From NCBI RefSeq assembly GCF_900176255.2, contig NZ_FXEG02000002.1, positions 2,108,001 through 2,172,000 on the forward strand: a stretch of 64,000 nucleotides of DNA. The letters are read 5' to 3'. Positions 62,827 to 64,000 of this stretch are shown here, in pieces. A model generated the notes under the pieces. It worked only from the letters and a program-made list of their open reading frames with translations, was not told the origin of the DNA and did not search any database. The stretch comes from Mycobacterium ahvazicum. Lineage in GTDB: Bacteria > Actinomycetota > Actinomycetes > Mycobacteriales > Mycobacteriaceae. Each line of letters begins with the position of its first letter. Position 1 is the stretch's first letter. The translations under genes and the position numbers were made by a program.

Positions 62827-63318
62827 TCAGCTCGCGCATCGTCGTTGGAGCTCAGCATGAACGTCCTTGAGCTTCTCCGCGTTTTGCGTGAAATCGGTGC
62901 CGAATTGCCTGTCGGAAGGAGTCGGGCCCACTGAGGTCGGTGATACCGACTGGCTCTCGGCCACCCAGCGCTTCCATTGCTCGAACAGGTCGCGGTTGAT
63001 CGCCACCATCGCATCCGCCTCGGACCGTAGACCCGGTGAGCTGATCCGGCCCGCGTAGGACTGCAATTCGTTAATCATGTTCCGATAAGCGACTTCCGTC
63101 TTGCTGTTGTTGGCGTCGGGTTCCTGCGCCGCTGTCCGGGCCGAGGCGAGCTGGGACTCGTAGTAGCTCCACATGGCCCGCGCCGTCGCGCAATCGGCCG
63201 CCTTGCCTCCGGCCGGTCGGACCAGTAGCCAGACCGAGGCGACCATCAACACCGTGAAGATTCCCACCGCGGCGAATCGCAGTGCCCGACGGGAAGAGTG
63301 CCTCGTGGCTGCGGTCAA
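62827..63318 (-). CDS. Membrane-anchored protein of unknown function
   Basis: A 163-residue protein with one N-terminal hydrophobic helix at about 14-33 (RFAAVGIFTVLMVASVWLLV) after basic residues, followed by an outside helical domain (ATARAMWSYYESQLASARTAA, MINELQSYAGRISSPGL) and a conserved-looking end with a Cys. The TTG start overlaps the upstream stop (TTGA), so it is coupled to the partial gene at the right edge. No known domain is recognised. The two genes probably make one envelope-associated system. Confidence 0.62.
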   Translation of the reverse strand: MTAATRHSSRRALRFAAVGIFTVLMVASVWLLVRPAGGKAADCATARAMWSYYESQLASARTAAQEPDANNSKTEVAYRNMINELQSYAGRISSPGLRSEADAMVAINRDLFEQWKRWVAESQSVSPTSVGPTPSDRQFGTDFTQNAEKLKDVHAELQRRCAS

Positions 63319-64000
63319 TGCGGAGCCGTCATCACGGGAACGGTTGGTGTCGGTAATTTGCCGTTCACGATCGGAATGGAGCCACCGCAGCCGTCCGGTA
63401 GGTAGAACGTCTTACCCGGGTACATCGCGGACGTATTCATGATCTCGCCCAGCGAGACCGGCTTCCACGGCATCGCCATCGGGTAGCCGGTGATACCGCC
63501 TAAGCTGCCTGTGCCTTGCAGGACCTTCGTGGTCTCCATCTCGTACGTGTTCTCGATCCACCGGGCTGAATACCACTTCCCGTCGGCACCCTGGACCATC
63601 TTGGTGATCCCGGTGGCCTGGCCCCCGGTGAGTCGGATCTTGTAACCCTGTTGCACGTCAAACCCGTTGGCGGTGTTGCTAAGTCCCGTCTTGTCCGTGG
63701 TGAGCAGGCCGGTGGACGGACCGGTCGCAAGCTTCTCCGGAATGGTCGTTGGCTGCCATGGGACGTACGGCCCCTGAGGGGGCGAAAAGGGATCGTCGTA
63801 CGAGCGCGATGTGTCGAGCTGCCATTGGCCGGTCGTGCTGTTCTGGCCCGCAGGTGGGGTATCCAGCTGCCCTCCCGGTATCCGCACACCGCCGGGACCG
63901 GGTGAAATCGGGATGTCGCCGTCGGCCATATTGATCGCGGTCGCAAGTTCCTGGTCGACTGCGTTGGCTTCGGTGAGAATCGCGTCCAGGCGCGGCTGCA
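63315..64000 (-). CDS. C-terminal part of a mycobacterial protein with ELATAINMADGD motif (partial)
   Basis: The frame is open through the right edge, so the start is missing; 227 codons are visible. The first visible residues are helical (RLDAILTEANAVDQELATAI) and run into NMADGDIPISPGP, a sequence seen at the domain boundary of several secretion-associated or toxin-like mycobacterial proteins. The rest is Pro/Gly-rich with a beta-rich C-terminus (GYKIRLTGGQATGITKMV, DGKWYSARWIENTYEME). An internal ATG at 63929 is probably not the real start. It overlaps the downstream membrane-protein gene. The function is unknown. Confidence 0.6.
   Translation of the reverse strand, partial: QPRLDAILTEANAVDQELATAINMADGDIPISPGPGGVRIPGGQLDTPPAGQNSTTGQWQLDTSRSYDDPFSPPQGPYVPWQPTTIPEKLATGPSTGLLTTDKTGLSNTANGFDVQQGYKIRLTGGQATGITKMVQGADGKWYSARWIENTYEMETTKVLQGTGSLGGITGYPMAMPWKPVSLGEIMNTSAMYPGKTFYLPDGCGGSIPIVNGKLPTPTVPVMTAPH

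Noticed and set aside
56530..64000. A right attachment site with the tRNA-Pro 3' sequence
   Set aside because: No match to the last 20 bases of the tRNA was found by eye in this interval, so no attR was called.

Overview
The window is high-GC chromosomal DNA from a mycobacterium, probably slow-growing and not M. tuberculosis. Gene content and order follow the M. tuberculosis interval from the pks7-pks8-pks17-pks9-pks11 cluster to Rv1719. The species cannot be fixed from this window alone. Several genes start with GTG, stop/start overlaps of 1 to 20 bases are frequent, and all the large genes carry recognisable mycobacterial family signatures.

Layout. (1) 1-13999: polyketide region. It holds the tail of an upstream type I PKS, a complete six-domain PKS (Pks8 and Pks17 as one protein), a KS-AT-ACP protein (Pks9) whose ketosynthase cysteine is replaced by glutamine, a type III PKS (Pks11), a convergent P450 (CYP139) and an ABC-F ATPase. 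(2) 14036-21771: an island of ESX-1 accessory paralogues not expected at this locus: EspL-, EspA-, EspC-, EspD-, EspB- and EspK-like genes plus one unknown small gene, with no ESX core gene, EsxA/EsxB, PE or PPE gene. The espB-like gene is frameshifted by a 20-bp tandem duplication, and the EspK-like protein carries an EspC-like head. (3) 22061-33340: lipid and regulatory genes. These are an Rv1683-type hydrolase/ligase fusion, a Trm112-like protein, an O-methyltransferase, a large cyclase/ATPase/LuxR regulator, an ABC exporter operon with its TetR repressor and a palindrome-rich promoter, and an ammonium transporter with a His-to-Glu change in the twin-histidine pore. (4) 33409-53735: conserved housekeeping block: mpg, tyrS, a structured intergenic RNA candidate, a DUF732 protein, a TPR protein, glycerol-3-phosphate phosphatase, tlyA, nadK, recN, steA, mctB, pyrG, a NUDIX hydrolase, xerD, a COMT-like enzyme, a ParA-like ATPase, scpA, scpB, rluB, cmk and der. 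(5) 53973-56392: a small catabolic-looking unit of SDR, cyclase-family hydrolase and IclR regulator. (6) 56453-62091: tRNA-Pro(GGG) followed by an integrative element made of a tyrosine integrase, HTH proteins, an excisionase-like gene and a P4-type primase-helicase, with no virion genes. (7) 62092-64000: a lower-GC non-coding stretch with direct repeats, then two overlapping minus-strand genes, the second cut by the window edge.

How the genes work together. The PKS genes probably build a reduced polyketide that the type III PKS, P450 and perhaps other tailoring enzymes finish. The esp island looks like a set of secreted substrates (EspA, EspC, EspB and EspK types) with small helper proteins (EspD and EspL types) that would have to borrow an ESX machine encoded elsewhere. 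The housekeeping block groups cell-division and chromosome functions (SteA/MctB, XerD, ParA, ScpA/ScpB) with nucleotide and translation enzymes, mostly in tightly coupled reading frames.
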